A DNA stretch of 64,000 bases. Source: Bacteroidota bacterium. Its GTDB lineage: Bacteria > Bacteroidota > Bacteroidia > J057 > JADKCL01. Position 1 is the first letter of the stretch. Every line of letters begins with the position of its first letter. Location of the stretch: contig JADKCL010000001.1 in the NCBI GenBank assembly GCA_016718825.1, positions 1 through 64,000 on the forward strand, given 5' to 3'. This document shows positions 9,277 to 18,055 of the stretch, piece by piece. Position numbers and translations under genes: made by a program. The notes below the pieces were generated by a model. The model made no database searches and had not been told where the DNA came from. It saw only the letters and a list, made by a program, of their open reading frames with translations.

Positions 9277-10164
9277 TCAGAATCCGGGAGTAGGTGGTTG
9301 CTCAGGTTCGTCTTCGCGTTTGGGAACTTTGATCGGGCGCGGTAAGGGCTTGCGGTTGTAGTCAAAAAGGTAATAACTCAAGCCGAAATGGTAGGTCGTG
9401 CGTCCCATGCCAAAGGCCTTTTCGTTGACCACCAATTGCCATCCAAGACCGGATTCGACCTCGAATAAAAACCCAAAATGTTTGAAGAAAACGGTCTCCA
9501 GGCCGAGCAAGGCGGTTCCCGAGACATTAAAACGGGGTTTGCCCTTGGCTCGAAATTCGTTGTACTCGACATAACGGTCCTCGCCAAGGTCGGCGGCATA
9601 TTCCGTGAACAAGATTTTACTTGTGGGTGAGAGCCCCAATTCGACCTTGACGCCTCCGTAGAAGCGGATGCACTTCAGCACCTTGCGACTTTGTTTGAGT
9701 GCGGCGAATGAAATGCTTCCAAAACTTCCTTTTTCCGAGGCAATCCGGCCATAGACCGTATCATTGACTTGATAATCGCTTCCATAGTTGACTGAATCCT
9801 CACGATGTGAATAGGCCGCGCCGAATCTGAGTTTGACACCCCGAATGGTATCCACCAACGCGGCACGCAAACCAAACTGATAGTATTCCGGGAGAATGGC
9901 AAAACGCGAATACAGCCCCCAATCGGGGTAGATCGGCAAGCCGCTCTGGGCATCTGCATAGAGAATCGACGCATCATACCCTTCGAAAAACTGCACACTT
10001 CCATCGACCCAAGAAGCCCCGAATTCATGCAACCGGAAGGCGACGGGCGGTAACGGAGGAAATGAATCAATCATTTCGGGAGCGGGGGCAACAGAGTCGG
10101 TCTGCGCAGAAACCCCAAGGCCCGCGACCACCCAACACAGCGCTATGCAAATCCTCTTGATCAA
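9277..10164 (-). CDS. Secreted protein, probable outer-membrane beta-barrel
   Basis: This 295-residue protein has a signal peptide ending around VSAQ (about residues 18-21), then alternating aromatic and polar strands such as YYQFGLRAALV and FYGGVKVELGL that suggest a beta-barrel. It ends in a proline-rich, charged tail (EDEPEQPPTPGF). The start codon is TTG; no ATG lies in frame nearby. I do not recognise a named family. It stands alone between polA and the glycan operon. The barrel call rests on the strand pattern only. Confidence 0.6.
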   Translation of the reverse strand: MIKRICIALCWVVAGLGVSAQTDSVAPAPEMIDSFPPLPPVAFRLHEFGASWVDGSVQFFEGYDASILYADAQSGLPIYPDWGLYSRFAILPEYYQFGLRAALVDTIRGVKLRFGAAYSHREDSVNYGSDYQVNDTVYGRIASEKGSFGSISFAALKQSRKVLKCIRFYGGVKVELGLSPTSKILFTEYAADLGEDRYVEYNEFRAKGKPRFNVSGTALLGLETVFFKHFGFLFEVESGLGWQLVVNEKAFGMGRTTYHFGLSYYLFDYNRKPLPRPIKVPKREDEPEQPPTPGF

Positions 10165-10226
10165 TCCTGATACTGAATACCGAATGAATGCCCAGCTGGA
10201 AATTTACATGGATTTGATGGAAAATG

Positions 10227-10370
10227 CTAGGCAGGCAATCCGCGCATTTCAACCGCATTCCTGTAAAGCCAAATACCATTCTCCTCCAACTCCAAACCGG
10301 ACTCAAAAGCAATAGCCTTCAATTCCGCCTTGAATTGCCTCCTCGAACACCAATTTAAACCCCAAATCAG
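10227..10370 (-). other. Open frame of 48 codons directly after polA, possible gene remnant
   Basis: A frame that overlaps the polA stop stays open from 10370 to a TAG at 10229-10227. It encodes a balanced, soluble-looking sequence (for example KAELKAIAFESGLELEENG). It has no ATG start, only CTG/ATT-type candidates. It may be a short gene with a non-standard start, the tail of a decayed gene, or chance. Confidence 0.2.
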
Positions 10371-13174
10371 TGTGCTTCCAGCCAGTTATGGCCGGTTCCG
10401 ACTTCGACGAGCATTGGCACTTGCATGGGAATCGCGCTTTCCATCTTTTCCTTGATGAGCTTGCTCAGCACCTCGACCTCGTCGAGGACCGCCTCAAAAA
10501 CCAATTCGTCATGCACTTGCAAGATCATTTGCGAACGCATGTTGCGGGCTTTCATCTCACGGTGAATGTTGGTCATCGCAACTTTGATGAGGTCGGCCGC
10601 GCTGCCTTGCACCGGCGTGTTGATCGCGTTCCTTTCGGCAAAGCCTTTGGTCGTCGCGTTGGCGCTGTTGATGTCCGGAATGTACCGCCGTCGGCCGAGC
10701 ATCGTGCTGGTATAACCCAAGCGACGGGCATCGGCGATGCTTTGGTCCATGTATTCCTTGATTTTGCTGTACTGCGCGAAATAGCTGCTGATGATTTCGG
10801 CTGCCTCGTGGCGGCTGATTTTCAGGCGTTGTGCCAAGCCAAACGCCGAGATTCCGTAGATGATCCCGAAGTTCACCATCTTGGCCTTGCTGCGCATGTC
10901 GCTTGTGACCTCATCGATGGGCACACCAAAAACCTTGCTTGCGGTTGCCCGGTGAATGTCATGCCCGTCCCGGAAATCCGCCATCATGCCCGGATCCTTG
11001 CTCAATTCGGCAATCAAGCGCAATTCCACCTGCGAATAGTCGGCAGACATGATCACGCATCCTTCTGATGCGACAAACGCCTTCCGGATTTCCCTTCCTT
11101 CCTCGGAACGGATCGGGATGTTTTGCATGTTGGGATTGTTGGAGCTCAAACGCCCCGTCGCCGTGATCGCCTGACTGAAGGTCGAGTGAATACGGCCCGT
11201 CTTGGGATTCACCAACGAAGGCAACGCATCCACATAAGTGCTTTTGAGTTTGCCCAGTTTCCGGTACCGCATGATGTAGGCCGGAAATTCATGTTCAAGC
11301 GCAAGTGCGACCAAATCTTCTTCCTTGGTACTGTATTGGCCGGTTTTGGTCTTCTTGGCCTTGCCCAGCTTGAGCTTGTCAAAGATGATTTCACCGAGCT
11401 GCTTGGGCGAATTGATGTTGAATTTCATCCCCGCAAGGCGGTAGATGTCCTTTTCAATCGACAGCATCTCGATCTCCAACTGCTTGGAGTATTGGTTCAG
11501 GAATTCCTCATCGACATGCACGCCCGCAAATTCGATGTCGGTCAAGACGGGCACCAACGGCATTTCCACGGTTTCAAAGACGCGGCGTAGGTCGGCAGCA
11601 TCCAACATCGGATCCAGTTTGTGCTTCAGCGAAAGGGTGATGTCGGCATCTTCGCAAGCGTATTCGATGAGCTTGGAAAGTTCGACATCGCGCATGTTGA
11701 GCTGATCCTTCCCTTTTTTACCGATCAACGTGGTAATGGAGACCGGCTCGTAATGCAACAGCTCCATGGCCATCGCATCCATGCCATGTGGCTTGTCGGG
11801 ATCGATCACGTAGTGGGCGAGCAGGGTGTCGTAGAGCGGTTCGCAAACGGTCACGCCATGATTGCGCAGCACGAGCATGTCGTACTTGATGTTCTGACCG
11901 ATCTTGAGAATGGTTTTGCTTTCGAGTACTGCCTTGAGCAAGTCGAGTTGAGCCATCGCGGCGGTATCGCCTTCGGGAAAATATACCATGAAGGCTTCGC
12001 CAGGCTCCAAACTGATCGTCATCGCAATCAGTTCCGCCTGCATGGCATCCAAGCCGGTGGTTTCCGTGTCAAAGCAAAAGTATCCTTGCTTCTGAATGTC
12101 GGCGATGAGTTTTTTGAGCTCCTTCTCCGAACTGATCGGCATGTAGTTGTGCTTGCGGTCGGCAATGTTGCTGAATCCCGTTTCGTAGGCCGGCTCCTCG
12201 GAGACCGTTTGCGTTCCCCCGGAATAGTCAGCAGTGGCGCCACCCCCAATCGCATTGCCAAAAAGGTCGCGTTGCACTTCTTGGTTGCCTCCAAATATCG
12301 GGCTGCTCAAAATGCGTTTGGCGGTGTTGCGAAACTCCAACTCGTTCATAAGCTCCACCGTTTTTTCGCGGTCGGGGTCGCCGACCTTGCAGTGGTCCTC
12401 ATCCCAGGGAATCGGCGCATCCGTTGCAATCGTTGCCAGCCATTTGGATAGCAGGCCCTGTTCGCCAAATTCTTTGACGGATGCTTGGATCGCCTTTTTG
12501 GTGATTTCGTCAGCGCGTTTTACAATTTCTTCGACCGACCCGAATTGGTTGATAAGCTCCACGGCCGTGACATCACCGACCTTCGGAATGCCGGGGATAT
12601 TGTCAACCTTGTCCCCTTTGAGGCCGAGAAAGTCGATCATCTGAATCGGCGTCACCCCATACCGCTCCTTCACCATCGCTGGATTCAGGATTTCGACGCC
12701 TTCACCAGCCCGCGACGGTTTGTAAAGGAAGATGTTGTCGGTGACCAACTGACAGTAGTCCTTGTCGGGGGTGACCATGTACACTTGATAACCATGGGAT
12801 TCGGCGCGTTTGGCGATGGTGCCGATGACGTCGTCAGCTTCGTATCCTACCATTTCAAGGACAGGAATGTTCAGCGCCCTCAACAGCTCCTTTGTTTTTG
12901 GAATCGCAAACCGGATGTCTTCCGGCATTTCCTCGCGCGTGGCTTTGTAGGCTTCAAACTTGTCATGCCTGAAAGTAGGGCCTGACAGGTCGAATGCCAC
13001 CGCCAAGTGGGTCGGCTTTTCCTTGTCCAGGATTTGCAGCAAAAAATTCACGAAGCCAAAAACGGCCGAGGTGTTTTGGCCATTTGCGGTGATGCGCGGG
13101 GTCTTGATGAAGGCAAAATGGGCCCGGTAAATGAGGGCAAGCGCATCGAGAAGAAAAATCTTTTTTTCTGCCAT
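10367..13174 (-). CDS. polA: DNA polymerase I
   Basis: This 935-residue protein has all three classical parts. The N-terminal 5'-3' flap exonuclease (about 1-290) opens with FLLDALALIYRAHFAF. The 3'-5' proofreading domain keeps its first acidic motif (FDTETTGLD, about residue 370), so proofreading is probably active. The polymerase domain includes SADYSQVELRLIAELS and VHDELVFE near the end. It fills gaps in lagging-strand synthesis and repair. It is transcribed singly, with a 68-base gap upstream. Confidence 0.96.
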   Translation of the reverse strand: MAEKKIFLLDALALIYRAHFAFIKTPRITANGQNTSAVFGFVNFLLQILDKEKPTHLAVAFDLSGPTFRHDKFEAYKATREEMPEDIRFAIPKTKELLRALNIPVLEMVGYEADDVIGTIAKRAESHGYQVYMVTPDKDYCQLVTDNIFLYKPSRAGEGVEILNPAMVKERYGVTPIQMIDFLGLKGDKVDNIPGIPKVGDVTAVELINQFGSVEEIVKRADEITKKAIQASVKEFGEQGLLSKWLATIATDAPIPWDEDHCKVGDPDREKTVELMNELEFRNTAKRILSSPIFGGNQEVQRDLFGNAIGGGATADYSGGTQTVSEEPAYETGFSNIADRKHNYMPISSEKELKKLIADIQKQGYFCFDTETTGLDAMQAELIAMTISLEPGEAFMVYFPEGDTAAMAQLDLLKAVLESKTILKIGQNIKYDMLVLRNHGVTVCEPLYDTLLAHYVIDPDKPHGMDAMAMELLHYEPVSITTLIGKKGKDQLNMRDVELSKLIEYACEDADITLSLKHKLDPMLDAADLRRVFETVEMPLVPVLTDIEFAGVHVDEEFLNQYSKQLEIEMLSIEKDIYRLAGMKFNINSPKQLGEIIFDKLKLGKAKKTKTGQYSTKEEDLVALALEHEFPAYIMRYRKLGKLKSTYVDALPSLVNPKTGRIHSTFSQAITATGRLSSNNPNMQNIPIRSEEGREIRKAFVASEGCVIMSADYSQVELRLIAELSKDPGMMADFRDGHDIHRATASKVFGVPIDEVTSDMRSKAKMVNFGIIYGISAFGLAQRLKISRHEAAEIISSYFAQYSKIKEYMDQSIADARRLGYTSTMLGRRRYIPDINSANATTKGFAERNAINTPVQGSAADLIKVAMTNIHREMKARNMRSQMILQVHDELVFEAVLDEVEVLSKLIKEKMESAIPMQVPMLVEVGTGHNWLEAH

Positions 13175-13242
13175 AACGGGGTAGGATGAATTCGAGGATG
13201 AAGGTAGAAAATAGTTCAGGATCGGCGTCGTTGCCGCTTGAA

Positions 13243-14313
13243 CTAATTCTCTGCCGATGCAAGTTCTTTGTCTAGCTTCTGCTCAGGTTTGCCTTCGCCA
13301 ATCTTCATTTTGGGCAGCAGGAACAGGTAGCAAATGACGCCGGCCACGATCATCATGATAAACTGCGAGGTGTGAATGATGAAGGCGATATTGGTGCCGA
13401 CCACCTTTGCAAAGTCTTCGGTCCATCCAAAGCTGCTGGCATAGGCGGTAAAGCTCATGATGATTGCAAAGTGGTAGGTTCCGATTCCTCCTGGCGAAGG
13501 CATGACCATGCCGATTCCGCCCATTGTAAAGGCGGTAATCGCAAAGGTGAAACTCAGGCCGCTTGTATCCTTCAATGCAAAAAACACCAAATAGGTCATC
13601 AGAATGTAGCAAACCCAAATCATCACCGTTTGGTAGAGGAATAACCAAGGCCGCTTCATTTTTGTCACGCTCTTGACTGCGAGCCAGATGTCCTTGCTGA
13701 AGGCGACCCCCTTTGCAAACAATGCAATGCGCATGAACCGCTTCCAAAATATGATCAGGACCAACATTCCTACCGCGAACGTGATTCCGAAGATCAACTT
13801 CCAAGGAATGCTTTCCTCATTCATCGTGGCGGGGGCATTGTTTGCGAATGCCTTGTCCATGATGGCCATGATCTCCTTGAATTGGAAGAGAAAAACGCCC
13901 AAAACGAGCAATCCCAATGCAATCACGTCAAAAACACGGTCTGTAACCATGGTTCCGAAGCTCACGGAAAGTGGAATCTTTTCGGATTTTGCTGTCATCG
14001 TAGCTCGGGTCACTTCGCCTACGCGACTCAATGCCTGATTTACCAAGTAGCCTACCATGATTGAACAAAACAAGTTCCATGCATTGCTTTTGTAGCCTGC
14101 CGCCTCAATCAGCAGCTTCCACCGAACGGCACGGTACCAATGACTCAAAATCGCGACGGCCAAACCGATGGCGACCCAGAGATAATTGGCATCCTTAAAA
14201 CCCTGCTCGACCTGCGTGAAGTCAATGCCACGCATGGCGAGCCACATCAACAAGCCACCCAGTGCCAAACCGAGCACATATTTGACGATCGTGAAAAACG
14301 TTTTGCGACTCAA
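13243..14313 (-). CDS. Flippase-like integral membrane protein (LPG synthase TM / UPF0104 family)
   Basis: This 356-residue protein has about eight hydrophobic segments and no soluble domain, matching the membrane half of lysylphosphatidylglycerol synthases and the UPF0104 family. Motifs such as SHWYRAVRWKLLI and the glycine/proline-rich MPSPGGIGTYH segment are typical. Family members are proposed to move lipids or lipid-linked substrates across the inner membrane. The start is a TTG overlapping the panD stop (TTGA), so the two are translationally coupled. Its substrate is unknown, and its pairing with panD may simply reflect shared transcription. Confidence 0.8.
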   Translation of the reverse strand: MSRKTFFTIVKYVLGLALGGLLMWLAMRGIDFTQVEQGFKDANYLWVAIGLAVAILSHWYRAVRWKLLIEAAGYKSNAWNLFCSIMVGYLVNQALSRVGEVTRATMTAKSEKIPLSVSFGTMVTDRVFDVIALGLLVLGVFLFQFKEIMAIMDKAFANNAPATMNEESIPWKLIFGITFAVGMLVLIIFWKRFMRIALFAKGVAFSKDIWLAVKSVTKMKRPWLFLYQTVMIWVCYILMTYLVFFALKDTSGLSFTFAITAFTMGGIGMVMPSPGGIGTYHFAIIMSFTAYASSFGWTEDFAKVVGTNIAFIIHTSQFIMMIVAGVICYLFLLPKMKIGEGKPEQKLDKELASAEN

Positions 14314-14675
14314 AGCTGAATGGAATCCGTGATGATGCGATTGTTTTCGTCGAGAATACAGACGACGGGCACATGTGTTTTGGCCTCCTCAGGCGTGATG
14401 GCGGCGTATGTGATCACAATCACGATGTCGCCCACCTGAACCATTCTCGCGGCCGGCCCATTGAGGCAGATCACACCCGATCCGCGTTTGCCCTCGATAA
14501 TATAGGTTTCAAAGCGCGCTCCGTTGTTGACATTCACGATTTGAACCTTTTGATGCGGCACCATCTCAGCGGCATCCATCAGATCGCGGTCGATCGTGAT
14601 GCTCCCCGTATAATTGAGATTGGCCTCGGTAACCGTGGCGCGATGGAGTTTGGATTTGAAGACCTCTATTAACAT
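14310..14675 (-). CDS. panD: Aspartate 1-decarboxylase
   Basis: This 121-residue proenzyme makes beta-alanine from aspartate for pantothenate and CoA synthesis. The self-cleavage site G24-S25 (in YTGSITID) is intact, which yields the pyruvoyl cofactor on Ser25. Length and C-terminus are normal. It sits 139 bases downstream of panC, the enzyme that uses its product, and its stop overlaps the start of the following membrane-protein gene. Confidence 0.96.
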   Translation of the reverse strand: MLIEVFKSKLHRATVTEANLNYTGSITIDRDLMDAAEMVPHQKVQIVNVNNGARFETYIIEGKRGSGVICLNGPAARMVQVGDIVIVITYAAITPEEAKTHVPVVCILDENNRIITDSIQL

Positions 14676-14814
14676 GGGGGCGAAATTATGGAAAAAATTT
14701 CCGTTGGCAGAATGGCGTTAAGGATTCGTAACGCAATGTCGGCAATTGGCTATCCGCGGGGATGTCTTTTTTAGGCGCCTGAGGGACTGTAAGGTTGCAA
14801 ATCCACTGAGAAAG

Positions 14815-15678
14815 CTACCTTCCGAGTCCCAAAACCAAGTTGTCGATGAGCCGCGTGTTGCCGCAAAAAGCTGCAATCAGGGCAACGGGTTCATCTTCCG
14901 GCCGCAAGACATCTACAAGTGACAAATCACGGGATTTTCGGATTTCAAGGTATTCCAGCCGGATCAGCGGATATGCAGCAGCCATTTCCGTCGCGATCGT
15001 CGTGAGTGGCAGGGCTTCCATTCCTGCCCGTGCACGGGCATCCAGCGCTTGCAGGCAGCGCGATAGGTACAGCGCCTGCTGACGTTCCTCGGTGTTGAGG
15101 TAGCGGTTGCGGCTGCTTTTTGCCAAGCCATCGGCGTCACGAACGATGTCGCAGGGCACGATCGTGAGGGGGAAAAACAATTCGCGGGCAAGGGCTTGGA
15201 GAATGCTCAGCTGCTGAAAGTCCTTTTTCCCGAAGTAGGCGCGTGTCGGAAGCACAATGTTGAAGAGGCGGGCAACCACGAGCAACACGCCGTCAAAATG
15301 GCCGGGCCGCTTGGCGCCGTCCATGTACTTGTCCATGGTGCGCAAACCCATCAACACTTCAAAGTTTCCTTTGCCATCAGGGTACATGGTGGCCTCGGTC
15401 GGCGTAAATATGTGCGTTGCACCCGCCGATTTGCACAAAGCCAGGTCGGCTTCCAAAGTGCGCGGGTACTTCTCCAGATCTTCATTGGGTCCAAACTGGG
15501 TCGGATTCACAAAAATCGAGACAACCGTGATATCATTTTCGGCTGCGCTGCGGGCAATGAGGGCTCCGTGACCTTCGTGCAAGGCACCCATGGTGGGAAC
15601 AAAGCCAATTGTGCGCCCCAAACAATTTTCAGCGTGCAGGGCCGTTCTTAAGGCAAATGGATGATCGAAGACTTGCAT
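14815..15678 (-). CDS. panC: Pantothenate synthetase (pantoate-beta-alanine ligase)
   Basis: This 287-residue cytoplasmic enzyme joins pantoate and beta-alanine with ATP. The nucleotidyltransferase signature PTMGALHEGHGALI is at about 29-42, and YFGKKDFQQL lies mid-protein, both typical. The gene is divergent from the starch-synthase-like gene across a 143-base region holding a clear rightward promoter. With panD downstream it supplies the beta-alanine branch of CoA synthesis; panB is not in the window. Confidence 0.96.
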   Translation of the reverse strand: MQVFDHPFALRTALHAENCLGRTIGFVPTMGALHEGHGALIARSAAENDITVVSIFVNPTQFGPNEDLEKYPRTLEADLALCKSAGATHIFTPTEATMYPDGKGNFEVLMGLRTMDKYMDGAKRPGHFDGVLLVVARLFNIVLPTRAYFGKKDFQQLSILQALARELFFPLTIVPCDIVRDADGLAKSSRNRYLNTEERQQALYLSRCLQALDARARAGMEALPLTTIATEMAAAYPLIRLEYLEIRKSRDLSLVDVLRPEDEPVALIAAFCGNTRLIDNLVLGLGR

Positions 15679-15732
15679 TTAGGAAAGGAGGGCTATTTTG
15701 CCGAAAAAACGGCGAAGATAAGTAAACACAAC

Positions 15733-15763
15733 TTGTATTAGCAAGAGAAATATTGTAAATTTG
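15733..15763 (+). promoter_or_regulatory. Bacteroidota-type promoter before the starch-synthase-like gene
   Basis: TTG at 15733-15735 and TAAATTTG at 15756-15763 are separated by 20 bases, a good fit to the Bacteroidota TTG / TAnnTTTG pattern. A start of transcription near 15770 would give a leader of about 50 bases before the ATG at 15822. Confidence 0.5.
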
Positions 15764-15821
15764 CAGCAGATAATGGGAATTTACAAAGTAGATTTTCAGA
15801 TTTGGTTCAAGTAACAGAAGT

Positions 15822-16637
15822 ATGAGCGATAAGTTGAAGATTCTTTACGTAACAACCGAAATTGATCCGTTCTTGAAGATAAGCAGTGCAGCCGATTTTA
15901 TCAGGTTGCTTCCGCAAAAACTGCAGGAGAAAGGGCACGAAATTCGCATCTTGATGCCAAAGTTCGGGGTCATTAACGAGCGCAGGAACCGCCTTCACGA
16001 GGTGGTACGTCTTTCGGGGATCAACATTCGGGTTGGAGAAGAGGAGAAGCCGCTCACCATCAAAGTTGCTTCGATCCCAAATGCCAAGCTGCAGGTTTAT
16101 TTTTTGGACAATGAAGACTACTTCCAACGCAAATCTGTGTTGGTCGACCCAGTCAACAACGCCTTTTACAAAGACAATGACGAACGCGCCATTTTCTTTT
16201 GCAAAGGCGTGATTGAAACCGTCAAGAAACTGGGGTGGCAGCCCGATATTATCCACTGCCATGACTGGATGACAAGCTTCATTCCCCTCTACCTCCGCAC
16301 GCACTACAAAGACGACCCGATGTTTAAAAACACCAAGGTGGTCTTCACGTTGTACAACAATAGTTTCGACTCCAAGCTGTCTACCAACTTCTTGGAGAAG
16401 ACCAATATTGAAAACCTGATCCCGTCCAATGGAAGCTTTCAGGAAAACAACTATCTAGGTGTGTGCAAGGGTGGCATCCAACTGGCGGATGTCGCAACAA
16501 TGGGTGCTTCGAGGATTGACTCTACATTGGAGGACTTCATGCAGAGCACCCACAATGAAAAAATCTTCTTTGATGTCGATGACTCCGACAGCTTCGTAGA
16601 AGGTTATCAAAACCTGTATACCACGATTTTAAACTGA
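15822..16637 (+). CDS. Half-length glycogen/starch synthase-like protein (GT5 N-domain only)
   Basis: This 271-residue protein matches only the N-terminal Rossmann half of GT5 glycogen synthases. It contains the region around HCHDWMTSFIPLYLR and FTLYNNSF, but it ends before the C-terminal half that carries most ADP-glucose contacts. The N-terminal ADP-glucose lysine motif (KxGGL) is replaced by FLKISSAADFIRLLP. Activity as a glucan synthase is therefore doubtful. It lies 8 bases before the DUF4270 lipoprotein gene, and the pair is followed by glmS. I infer an altered or regulatory role. The short form appears to be normal for Bacteroidota rather than a truncation here. Confidence 0.75.
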   Translation: MSDKLKILYVTTEIDPFLKISSAADFIRLLPQKLQEKGHEIRILMPKFGVINERRNRLHEVVRLSGINIRVGEEEKPLTIKVASIPNAKLQVYFLDNEDYFQRKSVLVDPVNNAFYKDNDERAIFFCKGVIETVKKLGWQPDIIHCHDWMTSFIPLYLRTHYKDDPMFKNTKVVFTLYNNSFDSKLSTNFLEKTNIENLIPSNGSFQENNYLGVCKGGIQLADVATMGASRIDSTLEDFMQSTHNEKIFFDVDDSDSFVEGYQNLYTTILN

Positions 16638-16645
16638 TTTCCTGA

Positions 16646-17944
16646 ATGAAACGTTATTCAGGTGCATGGCTGCTTTCGGTGACGACAGCGGCGATGCTCT
16701 TATTTCAAACTGCTTGCACTTCGCCCAATGATGCCGGTGAGGAGGTGTTGCCCCAAGATGAAAACATCACCGGGCATTACGTCGATACGTTTGGCATTTA
16801 CATGAAGACGCTGCGAATCGATTCTGTGCAGACTTACAAGTTGAGTCGTTGCCTTTTTGGCAACTACTATGACGACCAATTTGGACACATTTTTGCGGAG
16901 ACTTACATTCAGCCACGTGTGGCGGGCAGCAACCTTACCTTTGGTGCGGATCCTGCCAAGCTCTCCCTGGATTCGATTGTCCTCACTTTGGATTTGACAG
17001 GCTTCTACGGTCGTTACGACGATCCGCTTCCGCTCAACATCTTCGAAATCACGGAGGCTTTCCCGACAGACAGTAGTCTGTATTCGCAAAGCAGGCTGGA
17101 TTCGGATTCGACCTATGACCTCTCCCGCGGTTACAAGGTGGATTTCAGCGGCCGTGCGGGCTTCTTTGACTTCATCGGCATTCGCTTGGATGACAGTCTT
17201 GGTCGCAAGTTGCTGTATGCCAATCCGACGGATTTGGCCTCAAATGATGCATTTACAGCATTCTTCAAAGGTCTGCGCATTCTCACACAATCGGCCTCGC
17301 TGGGCACGACACGTGAGCCCGGCGGGGTTTTTGCATTCGATCCACGTAGCGAAAAGAGCTTCTTGACCCTTCATTACAAGGATTCTACAGCAACCAAGAA
17401 GTACGTATTTCCCATCAATGCCAACTCCGAACGGTTTCATCATATCGAGCGCAACGATGCGGCAGGAAAATTGATCGATCAAGTTGTGAATGCCCCAATG
17501 GACCTCAACACAACCTACGGATGTGTGGAAGCAGGCGCTTTGGTGCAGCTTTATGTTGGGATTCCCTCGATGAAGTCGCTTGATCCGGCGATCATCAACC
17601 GTGCAACGTTGGTGCTCAAAATTGACCAACAGTATTTTGGTTCATTGGAACGCTTCGATCCGCCAAGTGAATTGTACTTGTTTGTTTCCGACAGCACCCA
17701 TTCCAAGCCGGAAAATTACAATGTGATCAACAGTACGGGCAGCTACAACAAGGCGACTTATGAATACCGGATCCCGATGACCAATACGTTGCAACAGATA
17801 TTGAAGGGTACGCTTTCTGATGAAGGGTTCATTTTGGTCCCCGGCGAAAACGGGATTACCCTCAACCGCGTTGTGCTCGGAGGCCCTGGTCATCCCTCGC
17901 TTTCTCCAAGGCTTGAGGTGATCTACACCTCGTTGCCAGAATAA
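16646..17944 (+). CDS. DUF4270 lipoprotein
   Basis: This 432-residue protein has a lipoprotein signal peptide with lipobox LFQTAC (lipidated Cys at about residue 24). It continues with DUF4270-type segments, beta-rich with many serine, aspartate and threonine residues. It would be anchored to an envelope membrane, most probably the outer membrane. The function of DUF4270 is not established. Co-transcription with the half-length starch synthase (8-base gap) is the only functional clue. Confidence 0.8.
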   Translation: MKRYSGAWLLSVTTAAMLLFQTACTSPNDAGEEVLPQDENITGHYVDTFGIYMKTLRIDSVQTYKLSRCLFGNYYDDQFGHIFAETYIQPRVAGSNLTFGADPAKLSLDSIVLTLDLTGFYGRYDDPLPLNIFEITEAFPTDSSLYSQSRLDSDSTYDLSRGYKVDFSGRAGFFDFIGIRLDDSLGRKLLYANPTDLASNDAFTAFFKGLRILTQSASLGTTREPGGVFAFDPRSEKSFLTLHYKDSTATKKYVFPINANSERFHHIERNDAAGKLIDQVVNAPMDLNTTYGCVEAGALVQLYVGIPSMKSLDPAIINRATLVLKIDQQYFGSLERFDPPSELYLFVSDSTHSKPENYNVINSTGSYNKATYEYRIPMTNTLQQILKGTLSDEGFILVPGENGITLNRVVLGGPGHPSLSPRLEVIYTSLPE

Positions 17945-18055
17945 TACCTCTTGAAATCGTAGCAAAAACTGGATAACGAAGGAGTTTGCTGCTGGAAACG
18001 GCCCTTCCAAATTCATTTGCTTTTATAGTATTTTGCCCGAAATACCGAAAATGAT

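Noticed and set aside
17945..18055. glmS ribozyme or riboswitch upstream of glmS
   Set aside because: The 111-base gap is short and shows no arrangement that I can match to the ribozyme core.
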